Source: UBA2144 sp964506185 (GTDB taxonomy: Bacteria; Patescibacteriota; Gracilibacteria; Peribacterales; Peribacteraceae). Taken from it: 64,000 bases of DNA. A program made the position numbers and the translations under genes. The stretch is from positions 41,307 through 105,306 of the forward strand of contig CAZDKL010000001.1 in NCBI GenBank assembly GCA_964506185.1, written 5' to 3'. The notes under the pieces were generated by a model that saw only the letters and a list, made by a program, of their open reading frames with translations, was not told the DNA's origin and made no database searches. Below are positions 40,540 to 48,352 of this stretch, piece after piece; positions within the stretch are counted from its first letter, which is position 1; the number at the start of each line of letters is the position of its first letter.

Positions 40540-40545
40540 TAATAT
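40540..40545 (+). promoter_or_regulatory. -10 box TAATAT, 7 nt before ATG
   Basis: TAATAT, ATCCGAC, then the ATG at 40553 of the FemAB-like gene. It lies in the 91-base gap between divergent starts. Confidence 0.5.
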
Positions 40546-40552
40546 ATCCGAC

Positions 40553-41509
40553 ATGGACCTTGTCCTGACCAAGTGCTCTTCGGCTGAAGAATGGGACAAC
40601 TTCGTTCTCGCGTCCCCTCAGGGAAACGTATTCACTTCATCAGCTTTTTTGAATTCAATGACAGATGAGCATAAAGGATATTTCGTCGAAGCAAATGGAG
40701 AGAAGCTCTTGGGTGCTCTAAGTTTTGGAGATAAGCCCTCTCCCCGTCCGTTCACAATGTATCAAGGGGTTTTGTTTGCGGAGTCTGTCGCCAATGCAAA
40801 GCCGCACACAGCTGTGAGCAAACAGATGAAGCTACTGGATTTTTTGTTGGAGGAACTCGAAAAAGAAACTGACCTGATTTCATTCAGTCTGCATCATAGC
40901 TTCCCAGATATAAGGAGCTTTCTTTGGTTCCATTATCACGAACGTGAAAAAGGAATGTTCACGGTTAATCCCAGATACACGGGGCTTATTGATCTCGAAA
41001 ATATGGGGAACATGGATGAAATGCTGATGGATATCAGAACTGTTCGCAGACAAGAAGTACGCAAAGCAGAAAAGAATGGATGGAGCGCTGAAGAATCAAC
41101 TGACATTGGTTTGCTAGATGAGCTTCACAAGAAAACTTTCGAGCGACAGGATATTGAACGGCCGGAGGAACATGGCGAGCTTGTTAAGTCAATTGCTTCG
41201 TCAGCTTTTGAAAATAATTTTGGAGAAATGCTGATCGCAAAGAAAGATGGAGCGGTAGCGAGCGCAGTTCTGACGCTTTTTGATGACAGATGCGCATATT
41301 ACCTGTTTGGAGCCAATGATCCTGAGTTTAGGAATGACGCATGCGGAAGCATATTGCTCGCAAACTCAATCCAAAGAGCAAAAGATCGAGGACAAAAGAG
41401 TTTTGACACGGTCGGAATCAATTCCCCTGCGCGAGGTGATTACAAAACCAGTTTCTCCGCAATCCCGACTGTGTATTTTGATGTTACCTGGAACAAAAAT
41501 GCTTCTTAA
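40553..41509 (+). CDS. FemAB-like GNAT acyltransferase
   Basis: The 318-residue protein is of the Fem/GNAT_6 type, which transfers amino acids or acyl groups to cell-wall precursors or sugars. SPQGNVFTSSAFLNSM at the N-terminus, NPRYTGLIDL, RRQEVRKAEKNGW and YYLFGANDPEFRN are typical. The start at 40553 is set by the TAATAT box; an upstream frame to 40355 would run into the divergent gene. Its stop overlaps the next gene. Confidence 0.82.
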   Translation: MDLVLTKCSSAEEWDNFVLASPQGNVFTSSAFLNSMTDEHKGYFVEANGEKLLGALSFGDKPSPRPFTMYQGVLFAESVANAKPHTAVSKQMKLLDFLLEELEKETDLISFSLHHSFPDIRSFLWFHYHEREKGMFTVNPRYTGLIDLENMGNMDEMLMDIRTVRRQEVRKAEKNGWSAEESTDIGLLDELHKKTFERQDIERPEEHGELVKSIASSAFENNFGEMLIAKKDGAVASAVLTLFDDRCAYYLFGANDPEFRNDACGSILLANSIQRAKDRGQKSFDTVGINSPARGDYKTSFSAIPTVYFDVTWNKNAS

Positions 41510-42104
41510 ACTGATCAGAATAATGAGTGAACGGGAGGACAAGAGTTTCGATAAGAAATTCGGATGCGACTTTAGCGGAGTTATAGGCGCCAAAGATTTA
41601 AAAACTGATTCTGAGTTCAGGGACAACGCAACTTCATATCACGCGGCGTGGTGCAGTTCGATCAGAAAGCTAATAAAGAAGAGTGCGAGTCTTAAAATTA
41701 GACCTGAGACTTTTATCGACATCGGATGCGGCAAAGGCAAGGTATGTTTTTATGCGGCGGCTCTCAAGAGATTCAAAAAAATCATTGGAATTGATTTTGA
41801 TTCCGAGCTTATTGCTCAGGCCAATGAATACAAATCTAAATTTTCTGAGTACAACATTGAGTTCTTGCATGCCGATGCCACCGAGTATGATTTGGGTCAG
41901 TTCGAGCAGAGCATGATCTTTATGTTCAATCCATTTGATGACAAGGTGATGAGGATATTTCTGGAAAAGAACATGAACGCCTTCAGAGAAAAGAGGCATG
42001 TGATTGCATATTCAAATGACATGCAACATAAGGTAATTGAGGAAATGGGTTTTAAGAAGCTTTGGAGGCATCCAAAGCGCAAAATGTCTTTATGGCAGTT
42101 ATGA
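41499..42104 (+). CDS. Class I SAM-dependent methyltransferase
   Basis: The 201-residue protein has SAM motif I FIDIGCGKGKVCFYAAAL (~69-86), IIGIDFDSELI as motif II, and FMFNPFDD as motif IV. It could methylate a sugar. The start at 41499 overlaps the previous gene by 11 bases; the ATG at 41523 is an alternative. The TGA stop overlaps the next ATG (ATGA). Confidence 0.82.
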   Translation: MLLKLIRIMSEREDKSFDKKFGCDFSGVIGAKDLKTDSEFRDNATSYHAAWCSSIRKLIKKSASLKIRPETFIDIGCGKGKVCFYAAALKRFKKIIGIDFDSELIAQANEYKSKFSEYNIEFLHADATEYDLGQFEQSMIFMFNPFDDKVMRIFLEKNMNAFREKRHVIAYSNDMQHKVIEEMGFKKLWRHPKRKMSLWQL

Positions 42105-43123
42105 TTCTATTCTGCGCATCAGACGCCGGCGGGGCCAAAGAATTGATTCCCGTAATCAAGCTGGCCGAAGACAAAAAAGTATTCGGCTCCCATGTAACTG
42201 TTCCTATCTTTGCTGACTTCAGTATCGAGGCTGAAGAAATTAAGATAAATACAAAAGAAGAAGCCGACGAGTTTCTTAAAAAAATAAATCCTGACTCCAT
42301 TTGCATGGGAACAACCGGAACGATTAAAACCGAAAGATATCTGACCGAGTCAGCCAAAGAACTTGGAATCAAAACCGTCGCAGTGCTTGATGAGTGGTAC
42401 AACTACGCACTCAGGTTTGCAGATGAAGCTAAGCAAATTGGAAAATATTTACCTGACGTGATCTGTGTACAAGATGAAACATCTTTGGAACTGGCAAAGG
42501 CTGAGGATATTCCCGAATCTAACATGAAAATAACCGGAAGCGTCTCGTTATCTGAACTTAAGAAAACTCCTCCGCCTGAATTTCCGGAGATTCTAAAACC
42601 CGCAGGTGATCGTACTTCAGTTCTATTTGTTTCCGAACCTTTGAAAAGAGCTTACGGAGAAAAAGCAGGAGACAAAGGAACTCATGGTGAGTTCATAGGT
42701 TTCCATGAGGAGATTGTTCGGCAGTTGCTTGCTGACCATCTGACTAAGCTTGATAAAAATTATTTTGTTCTGGAAAAAATGCATCCGTCTCAGAAAGATG
42801 TGTCTGCCCCTCCAAACTGCGGACCCAACGTCGAGTGGATTTCTTCCGCTGAACCTATGCCGATCATTCCTTTGCTCTGGCACGCTGACTTGGTTGTTGG
42901 AATGAGATCAAAGGCGTTACTTGAGGCTGCAATACTTGGGAAAAAGCCGATCTCAATTCAACCAAACTCGCCTGATCCCGAAAAATGCACGGCTGTCAGA
43001 CTTGGCGTGTGCGAGCTTCAAACTGATAAATTGAACCTTGATATTGGTGCAACTGAGCATGAAATACCGGAATTTCCTTTTGCTAATGTAGATGCTGCTA
43101 TTAATGTATTGAGCTTTACCTAA
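42101..43123 (+). CDS. GT-B-fold-like glycosyltransferase or epimerase
   Basis: The 340-residue protein begins ILFCASDAGGAKELIPVI, like the N-terminal strand and loop of GT-B enzymes. It later has HADLVVGMRSKALLEAAILG KKPISIQP, which resembles the sugar-nucleotide site of UDP-GlcNAc 2-epimerases and glycosyltransferases. Its substrate is unknown. The ATG at 42101 overlaps the stop of the methyltransferase, so translation is probably coupled. Confidence 0.7.
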   Translation: MILFCASDAGGAKELIPVIKLAEDKKVFGSHVTVPIFADFSIEAEEIKINTKEEADEFLKKINPDSICMGTTGTIKTERYLTESAKELGIKTVAVLDEWYNYALRFADEAKQIGKYLPDVICVQDETSLELAKAEDIPESNMKITGSVSLSELKKTPPPEFPEILKPAGDRTSVLFVSEPLKRAYGEKAGDKGTHGEFIGFHEEIVRQLLADHLTKLDKNYFVLEKMHPSQKDVSAPPNCGPNVEWISSAEPMPIIPLLWHADLVVGMRSKALLEAAILGKKPISIQPNSPDPEKCTAVRLGVCELQTDKLNLDIGATEHEIPEFPFANVDAAINVLSFT

Positions 43124-43148
43124 CAATGACATACATCAATATTGATGC

Positions 43149-43154
43149 TATAAT
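43149..43154 (+). promoter_or_regulatory. -10 box TATAAT, 8 nt before ATG
   Basis: A perfect TATAAT, then CATGTGAA and the ATG at 43163. Confidence 0.55.
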
Positions 43155-43162
43155 CATGTGAA

Positions 43163-43654
43163 ATGTCCTTACATTCACAAGAACATCAAAAAGAGTTTGA
43201 GCCATCAAGAGCACCTGCAACAGTGAAATATCTGTTAGAGATTCATGAGCAAATGAAAGACAGTTATGAAAATTTTAATTGTGGAGTTGTTGCCGATAAG
43301 ATTGCACGCAAGTTGATCATGGATGATGAAATCAGTGCAGAGCTAGTGTGCATCATGAATGTGTATGAGGAAGTTCGTCATCCTGTTGAATGCGATGAGC
43401 TAAATCCATTATTTCCACCCTTCAGAACAGAAATAAAGAAAATACTTCCCACGCAGTACAAAGGAAAAATGGAGCCCTGGCATAGCCACCTAGTATGCTG
43501 TGCTGGTGAATATGCTTTCGATCCAATTATTGGTGAACCTGTGCATATCTCCCAATATACTCAGCGCCTGTGTGAGAGCAGCATTGAAATGAAAGTCCAA
43601 GAAACTGGAGACACCATAAGGCGTAAATTCGGAATAGACTCACGAGATAAATGA
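43163..43654 (+). CDS. Possible papain/transglutaminase-fold protein
   Basis: The 163-residue protein is not a member of any family I can name with certainty. It has Cys40 at the start of a helix (NFNCGVVADKIARKLI), His107/His109 in PWHSHLVCCAGEYAFD and Asp120 in the same stretch, followed by PIIGEPV. A C-H-D order with D in a hydrophobic-acidic-PxxG context is what papain-like toxins, deamidases and transglutaminases show. It has no signal peptide. It lies in the glycan locus under its own promoter. Confidence 0.55.
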   Translation: MSLHSQEHQKEFEPSRAPATVKYLLEIHEQMKDSYENFNCGVVADKIARKLIMDDEISAELVCIMNVYEEVRHPVECDELNPLFPPFRTEIKKILPTQYKGKMEPWHSHLVCCAGEYAFDPIIGEPVHISQYTQRLCESSIEMKVQETGDTIRRKFGIDSRDK

Positions 43655-43733
43655 CAGGAGCACATGCAATTTGCTCTAAAAAACCCCAGAAAACGCTTCC
43701 TTAAGCCGATTCCAACGGATAAGATGCCGTTCA

Positions 43734-44732
43734 ATGGAAGATTTCTCCCAGTCCTCAATTCTCGTTACAGGCGGTACAGGATCCTTCGGCAAGAAGTTTG
43801 TTGAAGTACTTCTGAGGGGCGTTCACCCGCGAAAATTGATAGTTTTCAGCCGGGATGAGCTAAAGCAATATGAGATGAAGAATGACGGTTTTGACGCGCC
43901 TTGTATGAGGTATTTCATCGGAGATGTAAGGGACAAGGAGAGACTGGAGCGCGCTATGAGAGGAGTGGATATCGTCGTCCACGCGGCAGCTCTTAAGCAT
44001 GTTCCCGCTTGTGAGTACAATCCGATTGAAGCTGTGCAGACAAACATCATGGGTGCGCAGAACATAATAAACTCTGCAATTGATACCGGAGTTAAGAGGG
44101 TACTGGCACTGAGCACCGACAAAGCTGTAAATCCAATTAATCTTTATGGCGCAACTAAGTTGTGTGCGGAAAAACTTTTCGTACAAGGAAACGCATATTC
44201 CGGAGTAGGCGGAACACTATTCAGCTGCGTCCGTTACGGAAACGTGGTTGGAAGCAGAGGAAGCGTGATCCCGTTGTTTATGAAGCAAAAGCAAACGGGG
44301 AAAATTACAATTACTGACGATAGGATGACAAGGTTTTGGATTACTTTGGAACAAGGAGTTCAGTTTGTTTTGAATTCCATGGAAACAATGCAGGGCGGAG
44401 AGATCTTTATTCCAAAGATCCCGAGCATGAAGTTAACTGACCTTGCAGAAGCAATTGCTCCGGGATGCCAGCAAGAAGTAATTGGAATCCGCCCGGGAGA
44501 AAAACTTCATGAAGCTTTGATATCGGAAGATGAATCCAGGCACACGGTCGAAAAAGAAAATGCTTATGTAATCCAGCCGGAGAATCCTCTGTGGACAGAA
44601 GCACATCCTGAATTAACCAATCTACAGGAGGGATTCAGTTACACAAGCGACAAGAATAGTCATTGGCTGACGGTCGAAGACTTGAGGAATATGCTTTCTG
44701 TTAGAGAGCCAATCGAATCGTTTACTTGTTAA
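43734..44732 (+). CDS. pseB: UDP-GlcNAc 4,6-dehydratase (inverting), PseB
   Basis: It makes UDP-4-keto-6-deoxy-L-IdoNAc, the first step to pseudaminic acid. LVTGGTGSFGKKFVEVLL and IVFSRDELKQYEM (the FSRDExKQ signature), HAAALKHVPACEYNP, STDKAVNPINLYGATK with the catalytic Lys, and the late RPGEKLHE motif are all present. The length of 332 residues is normal. TAAGAT lies eight bases before the ATG. Confidence 0.93.
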   Translation: MEDFSQSSILVTGGTGSFGKKFVEVLLRGVHPRKLIVFSRDELKQYEMKNDGFDAPCMRYFIGDVRDKERLERAMRGVDIVVHAAALKHVPACEYNPIEAVQTNIMGAQNIINSAIDTGVKRVLALSTDKAVNPINLYGATKLCAEKLFVQGNAYSGVGGTLFSCVRYGNVVGSRGSVIPLFMKQKQTGKITITDDRMTRFWITLEQGVQFVLNSMETMQGGEIFIPKIPSMKLTDLAEAIAPGCQQEVIGIRPGEKLHEALISEDESRHTVEKENAYVIQPENPLWTEAHPELTNLQEGFSYTSDKNSHWLTVEDLRNMLSVREPIESFTC

Positions 44733-44795
44733 TTCGTTAATTCGGAATATTTCTAACATAACGAATTAACGAAGTAACGAATTAACGGTAACATA
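44729..44795. repeat. TTAATTCGTTAATTCG iterated words with mirror
   Basis: Two ttaattcg words and, after a short AT-rich centre, mirrored cgaattaac words three times, between pseB and pseC. The tract could fold into a weak hairpin. Confidence 0.65.
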
Positions 44796-44805
44796 AGGCC
44801 TATCA

Positions 44806-46002
44806 ATGTCATCAACTCTTGCCATAAACGGCGGCTCCCCTGTCAGAGATACCCTACTCCCCTACAGCCGCCAATTAATCGACGGAGAAGATAAGGAAGC
44901 TGTTTTGGAGGTTCTTCAATCGGATTGGCTCACAACCGGTCCTAAGATTCAGGAATTCGAAAAAGAGTTTGCGTCTTTTGTTGGGGCTAATGATGCTATC
45001 GCTGTAAGCAACGGAACCGCCGCACTTCATGCTGCAATGTTTGCAGCGGGCATCTCGGCAGGAGATGAGGTGATTGTTCCTGCAATGACATTTGTTTCAA
45101 CTGCAAACTCAGTCGTTTTTCAGAAAGGCAAACCTGTGTTTGTTGACGTTGATGCTGATTCGCTTTTGATCGATCCAAAGAAAGTTGAGGAGGCCATAAC
45201 GAAGAAGACCAAAGCAATTGTTGCAGTGGATTACACGGGACAACCTTGTGATTACGATTCGCTGAGCCGGATTGCGGAAAAGAATCAGCTGACATTGATT
45301 GCTGATGCGTGCCACGCTCTCGGCGGAATGAACGAGGGTCAATCGGTCGGGTCTTTGGCTGACCTGAGTACGTTCAGTTTCCATGCAGTTAAACCTCTGG
45401 CAACCGGAGAGGGCGGAATGATCACGACTAACAACCCGCACTTCCCGAAAGTAATGAGGGAATTCAGAAATCATTGCATCTCCAGCGATCATCGCGAGAG
45501 GCACGAAGCAGGTTCATGGTTTTATGAAGTGGATCAACTTGGATTTAATTACAGGCTGACTGATTTTCAGTGTGCGCTTGGTATTAGCCAACTTAAGAAG
45601 GTGCCTAAGTGGACTTCGCGCAGGCAGGAGATTGCACAGATTTACGACAAAGCATTCTCGAATCTTGATGAAGTTACTCCTCTTAAAGTAAGGGAAGATG
45701 TTTCTCATGCATATCATCTATACGTAGTTAAGCTGGAATTGGATTCTCTTAGAGTAAATCGAGATGAGATCTTTAAAGCGCTTAGAGCCGAGAATATGGG
45801 GGTAAATGTCCACTATATTCCGGTCCATCTGCATCCGTTCTATGTGAATAATTTCGGGACCAAAGAGGGTCAATGCCCGAACGCTGAGGCTGCATATGAG
45901 CAAATCATCAGCTTGCCTATGTTTACCGGCATGCAAAGCAAAGATGTTAAGGATGTAGTTAAAGCCGTGGAGAAGGTTGTGAGTCATTATTCTTCAAAAT
46001 AG
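44806..46002 (+). CDS. pseC: UDP-4-amino-4,6-dideoxy-altrosamine transaminase, PseC
   Basis: It aminates the PseB product at C4. YSRQLIDGEDKEAVLEVLQS and DWLTTGPKIQEFEKEF are the PseC-type N-terminus, and Lys196 in FHAVKPLATGEGG is the PLP lysine. At 398 residues it is typical. The N-terminal NGGSPVRDTLLPYSRQ is also seen in other DegT enzymes, but the DWLTTGP pattern and neighbours support PseC. Confidence 0.9.
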   Translation: MSSTLAINGGSPVRDTLLPYSRQLIDGEDKEAVLEVLQSDWLTTGPKIQEFEKEFASFVGANDAIAVSNGTAALHAAMFAAGISAGDEVIVPAMTFVSTANSVVFQKGKPVFVDVDADSLLIDPKKVEEAITKKTKAIVAVDYTGQPCDYDSLSRIAEKNQLTLIADACHALGGMNEGQSVGSLADLSTFSFHAVKPLATGEGGMITTNNPHFPKVMREFRNHCISSDHRERHEAGSWFYEVDQLGFNYRLTDFQCALGISQLKKVPKWTSRRQEIAQIYDKAFSNLDEVTPLKVREDVSHAYHLYVVKLELDSLRVNRDEIFKALRAENMGVNVHYIPVHLHPFYVNNFGTKEGQCPNAEAAYEQIISLPMFTGMQSKDVKDVVKAVEKVVSHYSSK

Positions 46003-46073
46003 AAGCAGATTAGCTTATTAGCAGATTGGCAGATTAGCTAATCTGCTAAATGCAAATCTGCTAATCTGCCGCA
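46003..46073. repeat. GCAGATTAGC iterated palindromic repeat, copy 4
   Basis: gcagattagcttattagcagattggcagattagc is followed by ctaatctgctaaatgcaaatctgctaatctgcc. It starts at the pseC stop codon. Confidence 0.85.
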
Positions 46074-46116
46074 ATAAAAATCCGACCAATATAATGGTAA
46101 TAACTACCCATAATGA

Positions 46117-46122
46117 TAGAAT
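46117..46122 (+). promoter_or_regulatory. -10 box TAGAAT, 6 nt before a GTG start
   Basis: TAGAAT, TTCCCC, then GTG at 46129. A second TATAAT at 46090-46095 lies further upstream. Confidence 0.5.
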
Positions 46123-46128
46123 TTCCCC

Positions 46129-46866
46129 GTGAATTCACCAGTTGCACTAGTCACAGGCGGTTCCAAAGGACTGGGAGCAGAGATAGTCCGCAAGTTGGCT
46201 GATGCCGGTTGCGATATAGCTTTTACGTACAGAGAGGATGATGATTCTGTGGAACAAATACTTAAAAGTATGGAAGAAGCTGATAAGAATGTGGTCGCCT
46301 TACAGGCAGATGCGTCTGACTTTGATAAAGCTCACGAAGTAGTTGATAGAGTGGTCGATGAACTTGGAAGTATTAGCGCGCTTGTCTGCAATGCGGGTTT
46401 TTCTAAGATTGCTCCACTCTGGGAAATTGGTGAAGATGATTGGGATGAGGTAGTGGATGTTAATCTGAAGGGAACATTCAATTACATACATGCAGTCTCC
46501 CCTCACTTCATAGAACAACGTGGAGGAAAGATTGTTTCAATCGGATCTATTAACGGGCTGCGCGCACGCAAAGGAACTGCAAGTTATAACGCAGCCAAAG
46601 CGGGGCTCACGGGGCTTATCAAGGCATCCGCAATTGAACTTGGTGAATATAACGTGAACGTAAACCTTGTTGCCCCCGGCTTTATCGAGTCCTCTTCACA
46701 GGTTAATACACCTGACTCAGTCAGGGAGCTTGTGCTGAGTGAATGCGCTATCAAGAGACTAGGTAAACCTGAAGATATTGCACCTATCGTCACATTTCTC
46801 TGTTCGGACGCCGCAAACCATATAACCGGACAGGTTATAAAGGTTGATGCCGGCCAATACATTTAA
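46129..46866 (+). CDS. Short-chain dehydrogenase/reductase (FabG-like)
   Basis: A classical SDR of 245 residues. TGGSKGLGAEIVRKL is the cofactor motif, CNAGFS carries the NAG motif, and SIGSINGLRARKGTASYNAAKAGL carries the catalytic Ser, Tyr and Lys. It stands between pseC and pseGH, so it may modify the nonulosonic acid or its precursor rather than act in fatty acid synthesis. It starts with GTG from its own promoter. Confidence 0.85.
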   Translation: MNSPVALVTGGSKGLGAEIVRKLADAGCDIAFTYREDDDSVEQILKSMEEADKNVVALQADASDFDKAHEVVDRVVDELGSISALVCNAGFSKIAPLWEIGEDDWDEVVDVNLKGTFNYIHAVSPHFIEQRGGKIVSIGSINGLRARKGTASYNAAKAGLTGLIKASAIELGEYNVNVNLVAPGFIESSSQVNTPDSVRELVLSECAIKRLGKPEDIAPIVTFLCSDAANHITGQVIKVDAGQYI

Positions 46867-46876
46867 TCCGTTGAAC

Positions 46877-48352
46877 ATGCCTGAAAATTTTCTCTTCCGC
46901 GCTGACGCAAGTACAGAAATTGGCACGGGTCATGTGATGCGCTGCCTTGCTCTTGCGCAAGCTGCGCAAGAAGATGGTTATCTAACAACTTTTGTGATGT
47001 CCAAAGATGCAAATGGATTGATCGAAAGATTGAGGGCTGAAAAATGCAATGTAATTGAACTTAAATCAGATCGCGGCACCGCGGATGATGCCAAAGAAAC
47101 CGCTAAACTTGCAAAAGAGATGGGTGCGCACCTGATCGTGGACGGTTATGCGTTTGCCGACGAGTATCAAAAGGTTCTTAAGGAATCTGATATTCAATTT
47201 CTGCTGGTTGATGACTACGGACAAGCAACTTCCTACTCGGCTGACTTCATTTTGAATCAAAACTCATACGCAGAGTCGCTTAGGGATATTTATGAAAAGC
47301 GATCAGGCAGCGAACCTCTTCTTGGATCCAAATACACTATGCTTAGAAGAGAATTCAGGGACTTGGAACCGCACCCCTCCGTCCCAAACAATGCGAAATC
47401 AATCCTTGTAACCCTTGGCGGCAGCGATCCGGATAATGTAACGCTGAGAGTGGTTGAACTTCTAAGTCAGATAGAGGACATAAATCCCACAATAATTGTT
47501 GGAGGCATGAATCCATATCTTGATGACATCAAAGCCCGATCAAACGGAATAAATGTTCTGACTGATGTTAAGGATATGCCTGCATTAATTTCTGAAGCTG
47601 AGCTGGCAATCACTGCAGGAGGATCAACAACATATGAAATGGCTTATATGGGAGTTCCAACCGTTGCAATCACCATCGCAAATAATCAACAGCCCGTAGT
47701 AGCCGATCTGGATGAGCGCGGCGTTGTTAAATCAATTGGAAAGCCTGATGAATTCAGCGACAACGACTTTTTGGCTTGTTTAAGGGACCTTTTAGCCAAC
47801 GAATCTGAGAGAAAATCGATGTCCGAAAAGGGCATGAAGCTGATCGACGGCTACGGCGCATACAGAGTCTGCATGAAAGCAGCCGGTAAGAAATTGTGGC
47901 TTCGACCGTCTAAAGAAAGTGAATGCAAAATGATTTTTGATTGGGCAAACGACCCGGAGGCTCGCGCTGTTTCGTTCAATTCTGATCCTATTCCCTGGGA
48001 AGACCACGTTAACTGGTACGAAAACAAAATGACTGATGCAAATTATTACTTGCTTTTGGCAATAAACGAAGATGATGAACCTGTTGGCCAAGTGAGATTC
48101 GAAGTTGAAGGAGATAACGCTGCAATTTCGGTAAGTGTTGACCCGAACCAAAGAGGAAAAGGCTATGGAACATCTCTGATCACACAGGGGTGTGACCGAA
48201 TTCTTTCTGTGACTGACATTAAGGTTGTTGATGCCTACATCAAGCCCGATAATGAAGCATCGAAAGCTGTATTTACAAAGGCCGGCTTCGAAGAGTCCGC
48301 TAAAACAGAAATTAAAGGACAGCCCGCTGAACACTTTATACTCGCAAAATGA
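46877..48352 (+). CDS. pseG: PseG-PseH fusion: altropyranose hydrolase and N-acetyltransferase
   Basis: Residues ~1-335 are PseG, which removes UDP from the diacetamido sugar: FRADASTEIGTGHVMRCLAL, LVDDYG and ITAGGSTTYEMAYMGVPTVA. Residues ~345-491 are a GNAT domain like PseH, which acetylates the 4-amino group: LWLRPSKESECKMIFDWAND, HVNWYENKM, VSVDPNQRGKGYGTSLI (acetyl-CoA loop). One chain therefore covers two steps that follow PseC. The order in the pathway is GNAT first and hydrolase second. The start at 46877 is the first ATG with the FRAD motif. The stop overlaps the pseI start by four bases. Confidence 0.9.
   Translation: MPENFLFRADASTEIGTGHVMRCLALAQAAQEDGYLTTFVMSKDANGLIERLRAEKCNVIELKSDRGTADDAKETAKLAKEMGAHLIVDGYAFADEYQKVLKESDIQFLLVDDYGQATSYSADFILNQNSYAESLRDIYEKRSGSEPLLGSKYTMLRREFRDLEPHPSVPNNAKSILVTLGGSDPDNVTLRVVELLSQIEDINPTIIVGGMNPYLDDIKARSNGINVLTDVKDMPALISEAELAITAGGSTTYEMAYMGVPTVAITIANNQQPVVADLDERGVVKSIGKPDEFSDNDFLACLRDLLANESERKSMSEKGMKLIDGYGAYRVCMKAAGKKLWLRPSKESECKMIFDWANDPEARAVSFNSDPIPWEDHVNWYENKMTDANYYLLLAINEDDEPVGQVRFEVEGDNAAISVSVDPNQRGKGYGTSLITQGCDRILSVTDIKVVDAYIKPDNEASKAVFTKAGFEESAKTEIKGQPAEHFILAK

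Noticed and set aside
40355..40552. N-terminal extension of the FemAB-like protein
   Set aside because: It runs antisense to the start of the KpsC-like gene and lies upstream of a TAATAT box that is seven bases before the ATG at 40553.
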